From contig JAFGTA010000045.1 of NCBI GenBank assembly GCA_016934355.1, positions 1 to 24,524 on the forward strand: a stretch of 24,524 nt of DNA. Direction: 5' to 3'. The stretch comes from Candidatus Bathyarchaeota archaeon. Lineage in GTDB: Archaea; Thermoproteota; Bathyarchaeia; TCS64. Under the pieces are notes generated by a model. The model saw only the letters and a program-made list of their open reading frames with translations, was not told the origin of the DNA and ran no database searches. The number at the start of each line of letters is the position of its first letter. Position 1 is the stretch's first letter. The translations under genes and the position numbers were made by a program. Below, in pieces: positions 7,185 through 13,550 of the stretch.

Positions 7185-7994
7185 ATGGTGAGGCTGAAGA
7201 AGAAATTTAACCCCAAGAAAAGAGCAGGCGTATCGACGATATTAGGCGTGTTAATGTTAATAGGGATACTGTTCAGCTCTATTCTACCTCTGCAGATTGT
7301 GATGCGCGACGCAGATAGCATGAAGGACAGGGCGAAGCATGAGGTACAGAAGCTTGATCAGGAGAGAACAGCCGAAAGCCTCAGCATATACCCGCTACCT
7401 AACGAGGCTGAGAACACGTTCAACCTTACGCTGATCAATAACTGTGAGGTAGCGATAAACGTTAACAGGATCAGGGTGAATAACTCGAACCCTATTGACG
7501 TCGACTTCAACATACCGGCTATGGGTAACGCGGAGGTGGGTCCTTACATCCTTGTGCCGAAAAACGGCGGCGTGTATGATATCCGGGTGGTGACCAGCCG
7601 CGGCAACGTCTTCACTTCGAGCCTCGGGCTACTCTACTACATGGACGGCATGTGGTACAGCGAAAGCCTTGGGTTCAGGCTGATCTTCCCTTCCAGGCCA
7701 AACATCTACGCCAGGGGGAACGACTGGCTGAACGAGCTAAAAGTCACCATAATGGACGGCGAGACTGTGCTCTACGAGAACACGACTATCTACTGGGCCA
7801 TCAGCGCCTCGGAGATGTTTTTCAGCATGGAGTCATCGGGGGAGTACAGGATCATCGTCTACACCCTCGCTAGAACGTATTTCACGTACTGGAAGTGCAT
7901 ATACGATGACTCCCATAGCATCACCTGGCCTGTGGGGGAGCCCATCGTCGAGCTCAAGTTCAAGATAGACGGCGACCAGCTGGTGCTGGACTAA
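7185..7994 (+). CDS. Large pilin-like surface protein, paralogue 2
   Basis: Encodes 269 residues. The N terminus has a long basic leader (KKKFNPKKRAG) followed by VSTILGVLMLIGILFSSILP, a type IV prepilin-like signal and hydrophobic helix. A charged helix (DADSMKDRAKHEVQKLDQER) leads to the YPLP motif and a beta-rich domain that aligns with its upstream neighbour to the end (IDGDQLVLD). It is more GC-rich in codon use than paralogue 1, suggesting an old duplication or different selection. The start is ATG at 7185, with a G-rich Shine-Dalgarno AGGGGG at 7171-7176; a GTG three bases earlier is also possible. It lies 13 bases after the previous stop and is the last gene of the cluster. Confidence 0.82.
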   Translation: MVRLKKKFNPKKRAGVSTILGVLMLIGILFSSILPLQIVMRDADSMKDRAKHEVQKLDQERTAESLSIYPLPNEAENTFNLTLINNCEVAINVNRIRVNNSNPIDVDFNIPAMGNAEVGPYILVPKNGGVYDIRVVTSRGNVFTSSLGLLYYMDGMWYSESLGFRLIFPSRPNIYARGNDWLNELKVTIMDGETVLYENTTIYWAISASEMFFSMESSGEYRIIVYTLARTYFTYWKCIYDDSHSITWPVGEPIVELKFKIDGDQLVLD

Positions 7995-8079
7995 AACAAT
8001 TCAAAACACAGTGCAGTCACAGGCTCATTTCTTATCGAACGTATCCCGGCACATTTATCCAAGTATATTCTTGAAGACT

Positions 8080-8143
8080 GGGCATGGGGCGACTGTTGAG
8101 ATACTTTCACCCGCCTCAAAGGTACGGCGTCGCCCGCACCCCC
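8080..8143. other. Possible structured RNA or terminator hairpin between pilin cluster and HAD gene
   Basis: Perfect 7-base arms GGGCGAC (8087-8093) and GTCGCCC (8129-8135) enclose an inner pair TTGAG (8096-8100) / CTCAA (8115-8119). Further G/C pairing is possible between 8080-8082 and 8140-8142 across an internal loop. A TATA-like AGTATATTC at 8062-8070 precedes it. It could be a small structured RNA or a terminator of the pilin cluster. It lacks obvious C/D box or tRNA signatures. Confidence 0.3.
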
Positions 8144-8190
8144 GATTACTCAGGATAGCAGACCTGTTGGACGGCGTAGGCTCCTAACAC

Positions 8191-8200
8191 TTTATATCTT
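8191..8200 (+). promoter_or_regulatory. TATA box of the HAD hydrolase gene
   Basis: TTTATATCTT is centred about 26 bases before the ATG at 8221, placing transcription start at or next to the start codon. This is one of the clearest leaderless promoters in the window and supports the chosen start. Confidence 0.65.
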
Positions 8201-8220
8201 TCACCGCGCAGCTAAGGGAA

Positions 8221-8958
8221 ATGAACCGTATCCGGGGCGTATTCTTCGACCTGCACGGGACGCTGCTTCTTTCACACGACGTCGACGCCGCGTGGGAGCG
8301 CTGGGCTATGGCCTTCCACTCGGAGATGAATGATAGGGGAGCCGACGTCACCCTCGGCGAGTTCAAGGCGCAGCTCGACAGGCTCTTCAACGCCCCGGAG
8401 CCCGAGTACCGTGAACCCGGTATGACGCTGTTCATGAGGCGGGTCAAGACGCTGGGAGACAGCCTCGGCGTAGAGATACCTCGGGAAGAGGTACGCTTGA
8501 TCGCGGATAAAATAATCAGGGTCTGGCACAGGGACATGTACCTCGACCCCGAGGCGAGGGGTGTCTTGGAGACCCTGCGGGGCCGCTACAAGGTGGGGCT
8601 CATAACCAACTGGGAGCACACGCCGAGGATAACCGAGCTCCTAGGCGAGCTGGGGATAGACGCGCTGTTCGACACGGTGGTGGTCTCAGACGAGGTCGGC
8701 GTAGCGAAGCCGGACCCAGGGATATTCCGCGAGGCGCTCAGCAGGACAGGGGTCAGCCCCGGCGACGCGGTGTACGTTGGCGACATGGACGTGGACGTCG
8801 CGGGGTCCCGGAACGCCGGCGTCCACCCCGTACTCATAAAGCGGCGGGACCAGAGGAACTGGGCGTCCTACAGCTACGACAAGCCGTGCGGCTTCGACGG
8901 CGAGGTGCACCGCATATCACGCCTATCCGAGCTGCTGGGTGTCCTCGGGGTCGCGTAA
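8221..8958 (+). CDS. HAD-superfamily hydrolase
   Basis: Encodes 245 residues in the typical HAD order. Motif I is FFDLHGTLL with nucleophile Asp10, a helical cap covers about residues 20-105, motif II is LITNW (Thr129), Lys163 sits in GVAKPDPGIF, and motif III/IV is YVGDMDVDVAGSRNAG (Asp188, Asp190, Asp192). The family includes phosphoglycolate phosphatase-like and haloacid dehalogenase-like phosphohydrolases. Motif I has His12 where most HAD phosphatases have the general acid/base Asp (DxDGT), which could alter activity, so substrate and reaction are left open. The start ATG at 8221 is supported by the leaderless TATA box. Its last 20 bases overlap the radical SAM gene, implying cotranscription. 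Confidence 0.88.
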   Translation: MNRIRGVFFDLHGTLLLSHDVDAAWERWAMAFHSEMNDRGADVTLGEFKAQLDRLFNAPEPEYREPGMTLFMRRVKTLGDSLGVEIPREEVRLIADKIIRVWHRDMYLDPEARGVLETLRGRYKVGLITNWEHTPRITELLGELGIDALFDTVVVSDEVGVAKPDPGIFREALSRTGVSPGDAVYVGDMDVDVAGSRNAGVHPVLIKRRDQRNWASYSYDKPCGFDGEVHRISRLSELLGVLGVA

Positions 8959-9982
8959 GGAGCTTTATAACGGCCCCGCACAGATGATCGTTGATTTGGC
9001 TCCGGATAGGGTGAGGGTGAGCGTCGGGACGGCCAGCGTCCTGGGGCTGCTAAGGTACAGGCTAGCAGTGCCCCCCACCACCGCATACATAATGACCTAC
9101 ACTGAGGGAAGCTGCCTAGCCAACTGCAGCTTCTGCGCCCAGGCGAGGGGCCACCAGGGCAACAGGGACCAGCTTTCCAGGGTCGTGTGGCCAGACTACC
9201 CGATGGAGAAGGTGCTTGAAGGGTTCAGAAGCCCCACACTCGACGTGCTCCAACGCGTCTGCGTCCAGGTGATCAACTACCCTGGCTTCCTCGATGACAC
9301 CGTCGACCTCATCAGCCTCTTCAGGGCGGAGACGGGTCTCCCCGTTTCCGTGGACATCTGCCCCATAACCAGGGAAGGGCTGGGCAGGCTCAGGGACGTC
9401 GGCGCCGAGATGATAAGCATACCCCTCGACGGCGCCACACACACTATATTCGACCGTGTAAAAGGCCGGGGGGTGAAGGGCCCCTACAGGTGGGAGAGCC
9501 ACCTGGAGACGCTGAGAGCCGCCGTCGAGGTTTTCGGAGAGGGTAACGTGGGCAGCAACCTCATCGTTGGGCTCGGTGAGACCGAGAGGGAGGCCGTCGA
9601 GCTTATCCAGATGCTCCACGACATGAAGGTCAGGACTGTGCTATTCGCGTTCACCCCGCTGGAAGGCACGATGCTGGAGGGGCTCCCGCAGCCGCCCCTC
9701 GGCTCCTACAGGCGCATACAGGCTGCGAGGCACTTTATCGTCAACGGCTACGCGTCCATCGGCGATATGACGTTCAACGGCGAGGGGAGGATAATGGGGT
9801 TCGGCGGCGTCGACCTAGGCGAGGCGCTGCGGGACGGCGTAGCCTTCATGACCACAGGGTGCCCGGGCTGTAACCGCCCGTTCTACAACGAGCGGCCCTC
9901 CGGCCCGTTCTACAACTACCCGAGGCCGTTGACCCCTGAGGAGGTCAGGGAGGAGCTCGGGGCCTTAGCCTCCCCAGCCTAG
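8939..9982 (+). CDS. Radical SAM enzyme, biotin synthase-related; candidate lipoyl synthase subunit
   Basis: Encodes 347 residues. The radical SAM 4Fe-4S motif is CLANCSFCAQAR (Cys59, Cys63, Cys66), followed by biotin-synthase-like features: VQVINYPG, PVSVDICP, ISIPLDGA, GSNLIVGLGETE, FAFTPLEGT. A C-terminal TTGCPGCNRPFYNE adds two Cys that could bind an auxiliary cluster. It matches the archaeal biotin-synthase-related family (COG2516 type). In Thermococcus two biotin-synthase-like radical SAM proteins (LipS1, LipS2) together act as lipoyl synthase, inserting sulfur into octanoyl chains. The partner type and LplA/LplB lie near 21-23 kb here, so that role is plausible but inferred. The GTG at 8939 overlaps the HAD gene; ATG at 8984 is an alternative start. 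Confidence 0.85.
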   Translation: MSSGSRKELYNGPAQMIVDLAPDRVRVSVGTASVLGLLRYRLAVPPTTAYIMTYTEGSCLANCSFCAQARGHQGNRDQLSRVVWPDYPMEKVLEGFRSPTLDVLQRVCVQVINYPGFLDDTVDLISLFRAETGLPVSVDICPITREGLGRLRDVGAEMISIPLDGATHTIFDRVKGRGVKGPYRWESHLETLRAAVEVFGEGNVGSNLIVGLGETEREAVELIQMLHDMKVRTVLFAFTPLEGTMLEGLPQPPLGSYRRIQAARHFIVNGYASIGDMTFNGEGRIMGFGGVDLGEALRDGVAFMTTGCPGCNRPFYNERPSGPFYNYPRPLTPEEVREELGALASPA

Positions 9983-10017
9983 AAAGACACATACATTTCA
10001 CGGCTACAAGGTACTGT

Positions 10018-11013
10018 ATGGTCTCTTGCTTTGTCACAGGTGGCACCGGCTTCATAGGCAGGTACATCGTGCGCCTGCACAGGGAGCGAGGCCACGAAGT
10101 CACGATGCTCGTCCGCGGCTCCTCGGACACCTCGAGCATAGACGGGCTCGGGGCGGAGTTTAAGGTTGGGGACGTTTCTGACGGGCGCAGCGTCCTTGAG
10201 GCGCTTCCAGAGGACTGTGAATGGTTCTTCCACAACGCCGCCGTGATGTCAGACTGGGGGCCGCGGAGCCACTTCGCCCCTGTGAACGTGGAGGGCGTGA
10301 GGAACGTGCTGGAGACCGTCAGAAAGAGGGATGTGCCTGCGCTGATCCATACCTCGTCGACGGCGGTGTACGGCCTACCGGATACAGGCGACCCAATCAC
10401 AGAGGACATGACAGTCAAACCGAGTCACCCCTACCAAGAGTCGAAGTACTTAGCCGAGGCCCTTGTCAGGGAGTACGGGGAGCTGTACGGCGTCGAGGCA
10501 GCTATGGTGAGGCCGCCTACGGTGCTGGGGGGCGGCGACATGTACACCGGCCCCATGCTCATCGACTACATTCGGAGGGGGAGCATGACGTACTTCGGCG
10601 ACGGCAGGGTGAACCAGAGCTACGTGCACGCCGAGGACGTCGCAGCCTGCCTCATCAAGGCGGCGGAGAGGTTCAGCGAGGCGCGGGGGAGGGCCTACAA
10701 CGTCACGTCGTTCATGGCAACGTACCGTGCTCTCGTGGAGGCGTTAAGCGCTGAGCTGGGGGTCAACCGCAAGGTGTCCGAGATCCCGTACGCCGTAGCC
10801 GACGCTCTGGGGTGGCTGATGGAGGCGTGCTACGGCGCCTTGGAGAGCAGACGCGCCCCCCCGTTGACGTCGTTCAGGGTGAGGCTTTACGGCAGGGACT
10901 ACGTAATCGACGACTCCCGTGCGCGGACGGAGCTCGGCTACACGCCGAGATGGGTGCTAACCGAGACGGTGCGCGACATGGTAGAGAACTGTGGCACGTT
11001 GAAGCCGAGGTAA
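10018..11013 (+). CDS. NAD-dependent epimerase/dehydratase, extended SDR family
   Basis: Encodes 331 residues. The N-terminal Rossmann nucleotide-binding motif is TGGTGFIG (residues 7-14). The active site has HTSSTAVYG (Ser113/Ser114) and YQESK (Tyr139, Lys143), the extended-SDR Ser-Tyr-Lys triad. VRPPTVLGGG and GDGRVNQSYVHAEDVA are typical of nucleotide-sugar epimerases and of 3-beta-hydroxysteroid dehydrogenase-like members. The length matches the family. The substrate is not determinable; a sugar nucleotide or a hydroxy/keto compound is most likely. It begins 35 bases after the radical SAM gene, either in the same transcript or from a weak ACATACATTT box about 25 bases upstream. Confidence 0.88.
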   Translation: MVSCFVTGGTGFIGRYIVRLHRERGHEVTMLVRGSSDTSSIDGLGAEFKVGDVSDGRSVLEALPEDCEWFFHNAAVMSDWGPRSHFAPVNVEGVRNVLETVRKRDVPALIHTSSTAVYGLPDTGDPITEDMTVKPSHPYQESKYLAEALVREYGELYGVEAAMVRPPTVLGGGDMYTGPMLIDYIRRGSMTYFGDGRVNQSYVHAEDVAACLIKAAERFSEARGRAYNVTSFMATYRALVEALSAELGVNRKVSEIPYAVADALGWLMEACYGALESRRAPPLTSFRVRLYGRDYVIDDSRARTELGYTPRWVLTETVRDMVENCGTLKPR

Positions 11014-11015
11014 CC

Positions 11016-11024
11016 ATTATAAAA
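11016..11024 (+). promoter_or_regulatory. TATA box of the DUF5655 gene
   Basis: ATTATAAAA lies between the epimerase stop and the TTG at 11055, predicting a start near 11046 and a leader of under 10 bases. It suggests the DUF5655 gene has its own promoter. Confidence 0.5.
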
Positions 11025-11054
11025 TCATAAGCTTTCACGTTTAGGGATCGTGTC

Positions 11055-11411
11055 TTGGAGCTTGACGAGTACTTCGCTGGGCGAGTGGAGTCGAGGACCA
11101 TATTCGACGCGCTGCGTGAAGCCGTGGAGTCGCTTGGCCCAGTCGAGGTCAGGGTATCGAAGAGTCAAGTCTCTTTCCGCCGGAGAGTCGCCTTCGCATG
11201 GGCGTGGGTTCTAGGCCGTTACCTGGGAGACGGGCACGCACCGCTGGTGCTGACGCTGGTGTTCAGCGCCCGCAGCGAGTCGCCTCGCTGGAAGCGGATC
11301 GTTGAACCGCGTCCAGGCTGCTTCACTCATCACATGGAGTTGTGGTCTTGCGAGGACATCGACGACGAGGTGATCTCTTGGCTCGGGTCCGCTCGGAAGG
11401 CAGCGGAGTAG
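11055..11411 (+). CDS. DUF5655 domain protein
   Basis: Encodes 118 residues, nearly all one DUF5655 domain: an N-terminal YFAGRVESRTIFDALREAVESLG, then VEVRVSKSQVSFRRRVAFAWAWV, LVLTLVFSA, RWKRIVEPRPGCFTHHMEL, and a closing DIDDEVISWL helix. The THH and KSQ motifs are the recognisable parts of the family, found in bacteria and some archaea as small stand-alone cytosolic proteins or as an addition to others; the function is unknown. The start is TTG at 11055, since no ATG or GTG lies in frame nearby and the alignment begins exactly there. It is convergent with the secreted protein ending at 11470. Confidence 0.85.
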   Translation: MELDEYFAGRVESRTIFDALREAVESLGPVEVRVSKSQVSFRRRVAFAWAWVLGRYLGDGHAPLVLTLVFSARSESPRWKRIVEPRPGCFTHHMELWSCEDIDDEVISWLGSARKAAE

Positions 11412-11469
11412 TCTTAAACTGATATTGTTTAAAAAATGGTTAGATACGTTGCCTTAGCTGTTCCCGCTG

Positions 11470-12018
11470 CTAGTCGGCTTCGTATCCTTGGTTTCCAGCC
11501 TTCCCGAACTGGACCCACCCAGTGTACACGATGTGGGTTGGCTCTGTCTCATACCATGTCCCTTGCCCGTAGAGGTTCTCCAGCTCGCCTGTGCCGCTCA
11601 TTATCTCCCACGACCCTGACCACAGCATCGGGTCCCCGGTTTTGACTGCGGGGCCGAAGTTGATCCTGAGGGTCCCTGATTTGCCGTTCACCTGTCCTTC
11701 GAAGAAGATGACGCCATAGGGCAGGTACACGACGGTGCCCTCGGGGTTCTTCTCCGCGAAGAAGATCGCGTAGTCGGTTCCCTCGAAGGTTCCGGTCCAC
11801 TCCCCGGTCTCGTTCCCGAGAACGAACGTGTAGCCTTCACCGAACTTGAGGTCCTTGTGCTCGGGGTAGAACACCCATGTCCCCGACGCCGGTATGTTAC
11901 CGTACGGCTTCTTGCGGTAGCCGTTGTGATGACGGTCGGCAGAGATCATGGCTGGCGCCACTAGTATGGATGCAAGCACGACGCTGCATAGAAGCAGAAC
12001 CACTGACTTCTTTCTCAC
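11470..12018 (-). CDS. Secreted DUF3224-like beta-barrel protein
   Basis: Encodes 182 residues. A Sec signal peptide occupies residues 1-27 (RKKSVVLLLCSVVLASILVA, then PAMISA). The mature part is strand-rich, with repeated G-x-x-x-G turns: GTWVFYPEH, GEWTGTFEGTDYAIF, FFEGQVNGKSGTLRINF, SGSWEIMSGTGELENLYGQGTW. The pattern is like DUF3224/allene-oxide-cyclase-like barrels (a GTGxLxxLxGxG hairpin); ligand or enzyme activity is unknown. The start is GTG at 12018, in a GTGA overlap with the stop of the upstream gene, and a strong Shine-Dalgarno GGAGG (plus-strand 12026-12030) lies 7 bases before it, so the two are translated together. Confidence 0.8.
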   Translation of the reverse strand: MRKKSVVLLLCSVVLASILVAPAMISADRHHNGYRKKPYGNIPASGTWVFYPEHKDLKFGEGYTFVLGNETGEWTGTFEGTDYAIFFAEKNPEGTVVYLPYGVIFFEGQVNGKSGTLRINFGPAVKTGDPMLWSGSWEIMSGTGELENLYGQGTWYETEPTHIVYTGWVQFGKAGNQGYEAD

Positions 12019-12335
12019 CTTGTTTCCTCCTCTCTCGTCACCGCTTCCGCGGCTTGGGTATCTTTTGAGCGCCCCTCCTCGGCGCTGAGGCTTGACTCCG
12101 CGGCTTTGATTGCATCCTCCAGGTGTTCCCTGGTGAGGCTTATCCTCAGAACGCCGTTGGCTCCTATGAGCTCGAGGATGTCGCCCTCGACAAGTGTCAT
12201 TTGCACGAGTTTCCCGAGGTTGCCCTCTAGGAGGACCCGTTCATGGGCTTGGTCTGATATGGAGATACGCCTTAGATGCTGCTTGTTTTTCAGTTCGACG
12301 CTGAACGCGTGCTCCAGGTTTCCAGTGACCAACAT
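12015..12335 (-). CDS. Small beta-rich cytosolic protein of unknown function
   Basis: With the ATG at 12335 it encodes 106 residues. The core alternates short strands (AFSVELKNKQHLRRISIS, ERVLLEGNLGKLVQMTLVEGDILELIGANGVLRISL) and ends in a helix (REHLEDAIKAAESSL) and an acidic/basic tail. I do not recognise a named family. The reading frame is open to a TTG at 12443 that overlaps the SnoaL stop, but the extra 36 residues look unlike protein and part of them coincides with a repeat that also occurs in non-coding DNA at 13449-13500. I therefore prefer 12335, which has GAAGGT about 12 bases upstream. It sits between a SnoaL-like gene and a secreted gene in one operon. Confidence 0.6.
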   Translation of the reverse strand: MLVTGNLEHAFSVELKNKQHLRRISISDQAHERVLLEGNLGKLVQMTLVEGDILELIGANGVLRISLTREHLEDAIKAAESSLSAEEGRSKDTQAAEAVTREEETR

Positions 12336-12347
12336 CGCCTGAGCCTT

Positions 12348-12395
12348 ACCTTCAAGTCGGGGAAAGACTTGATTCAATATTTCAACTCCGTATGA
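12348..12395 (-). repeat. Copy A of a 46-48 base repeated segment
   Basis: Read on the minus strand it starts GGAGTTGAAATA and ends TTGAAGGTAAGG. A second copy lies at 13449-13500 with the same ends and a middle part AGTCTTTCC. The copies differ by one base in length, so the reading frame is not conserved. Copy A lies immediately upstream of the ATG at 12335, copy B in intergenic DNA. The pair probably reflects a local duplication of an upstream region together with the SnoaL gene. Confidence 0.6.
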
Positions 12396-12439
12396 ACGTT
12401 GCAATGAAGAATAATCTGATACAACGCAGGGAGTATGAG

Positions 12440-12853
12440 TCAATCAAGCATTAACGCGCAAATGTTTGAGTTGAAGCAGTCGAATTGGATTTTCCATGAT
12501 CCATCGCTATGCTTTTTGAATATCGTCAGTGCTTTTCCGTTCTCCATGACGCTCGCCGTTTCTCCACCGGCCTTCGGTTCACCCTCGATAGTATATTCAC
12601 AGACAGAAATTCCAATATCATTGAAAACCTCGACCGCATGAAATCTAATAACTTCCATACTCATCGTCAAATCATTAAACAGACCCTTATTCGCTCCCCT
12701 GATGTGATCGATACCAATTTTCGGTGACGTATTAGGAGGCAGTTGAATGCCGTCTTCAGCCCAGAGAGAAAGCCACCCCTCAAAATCATTAGAACTTATT
12801 TTATTCTTATAGTCAAATATCCTACCCTTGATTTCCTCTTCATCTTTATTCAT
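12440..12853 (-). CDS. SnoaL-like/NTF2-fold protein
   Basis: Encodes 137 residues. The layout is that of the NTF2/SnoaL superfamily (DUF4440-like): helix IKGRIFDYKNKISSNDFEGWLSLWAEDG, IDHIRGANKGLF, then strands MEVIRFHAVEVFNDIGISVCEYTIEGE, NGKALTIFKKHSDGSWKIQFDCFNSN. Family members are small cone-shaped enzymes or ligand-binding proteins; no catalytic pair can be assigned. The start ATG at 12853 has a Shine-Dalgarno-like GAGGTGG just upstream and a TATA-like AAATTTATAC (plus-strand 12873-12883) at about -26, so both modes of initiation are possible. The stop overlaps an in-frame TTG of the next gene. A damaged paralogue lies just upstream at 13000-13288. Confidence 0.82.
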   Translation of the reverse strand: MNKDEEEIKGRIFDYKNKISSNDFEGWLSLWAEDGIQLPPNTSPKIGIDHIRGANKGLFNDLTMSMEVIRFHAVEVFNDIGISVCEYTIEGEPKAGGETASVMENGKALTIFKKHSDGSWKIQFDCFNSNICALMLD

Positions 12854-12999
12854 TTTTTCCACCTCTCCCACGTATAAATTTAACTTTAATTAACAATTAT
12901 TAATATGTACGCTTTTAGAGTCGACTTTCATCTTCAAGAAAAAGAGGGAACACTATTTTCTGATTCACCCCCAATTCTGGTTACGCTGGAGGTTTGTTA

Positions 13000-13288
13000 G
13001 AGTTGAAGCAGTCGTACAAATCTTTCATGAGCCGTCAGACTGTCTTTCATAGATGGTCAGGGCCTTACCGTCCGGCACCTCGTGAATCGTCTCGCCACCA
13101 GCCTTAGGAACCAAGTCTAACAAGTATGAGCAATGGGTTAAACCGTAGTCGCCGAACACCCTACCTTCCTCCATGTTAATTTGTATCTTCAAGTTGAACT
13201 GGTCGAACAGTGGCTTCATACATTCTCGTATCTGGTCTTTCCCCACCACTGTCGGGGCGTCGGGCGGCATCTTAACAAAAAAATGCAA
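13000..13288 (-). pseudogene. Decayed SnoaL-like paralogue
   Basis: An open stretch of 87 codons (13288 to 13025) aligns with the middle of the intact SnoaL gene: PPDAPTVVGKDQIRE against PPNTSPKIGIDHIRG, LVPKAGGET against GEPKAGGET, and DGKALTIYERQSDGS against NGKALTIFKKHSDGS. The N-terminal helix region is absent. Exactly where the intact copy has Trp (TGG) this copy has TGA. Beyond it the nucleotide similarity continues (AAAGAT, then GACTGCTTCAACTC) with a one-base deletion down to about 13000. Truncation, nonsense codon and frameshift together make this a pseudogene of a tandem duplicate. Confidence 0.8.
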
Positions 13289-13351
13289 AGGTTATCAAAA
13301 CGACGAAGGAACAGTACAATAAATAGTAACGAATACACCCTTGGAAGGATC

Positions 13352-13366
13352 GATTGATCATCAATC
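13352..13366. promoter_or_regulatory. 15-base palindrome, candidate operator
   Basis: GATTGAT-C-ATCAATC is perfectly symmetric around one central base. It sits in the 260-base intergenic region between the SnoaL pseudogene and the regulator/beta-helix gene, about 185 bases before the latter. The length and symmetry fit a dimeric helix-turn-helix binding site. The FilR1-type regulator next to it is an obvious candidate, but no binding evidence can be read from sequence. Confidence 0.4.
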
Positions 13367-13448
13367 ATCATGCCTAGAAATGTGAAACCTTGTATTGGTA
13401 CCTCGCATCTTCCCCGGGCCCGGATGGATGGTTAAAAGGGATCACCTA

Positions 13449-13500
13449 AGTCTTACCTTCAAACCAAGGAAAGACTGTCTTTTTATTTCAACTCCGTGAG
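13449..13500 (-). repeat. Copy B of the 46-48 base repeated segment
   Basis: On the minus strand this shares GGAGTTGAAATA, AGTCTTTCC and TTGAAGGTAAG with the segment at 12348-12395, in the same orientation. It lies in the intergenic region upstream of the decayed SnoaL copy. No open frame corresponds to the one in copy A, because the middle is one base shorter. Confidence 0.6.
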
Positions 13501-13550
13501 ATCAATAGCGAACACTAGTGGATACATCGAGGGGAGGATGAATCAAACGG

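Noticed and set aside
12348..12443. CRISPR-like repeats (GTTGAAAT-type ends)
   Set aside because: Only two copies exist, 1.1 kb apart, of unequal length and without regularly spaced spacers.
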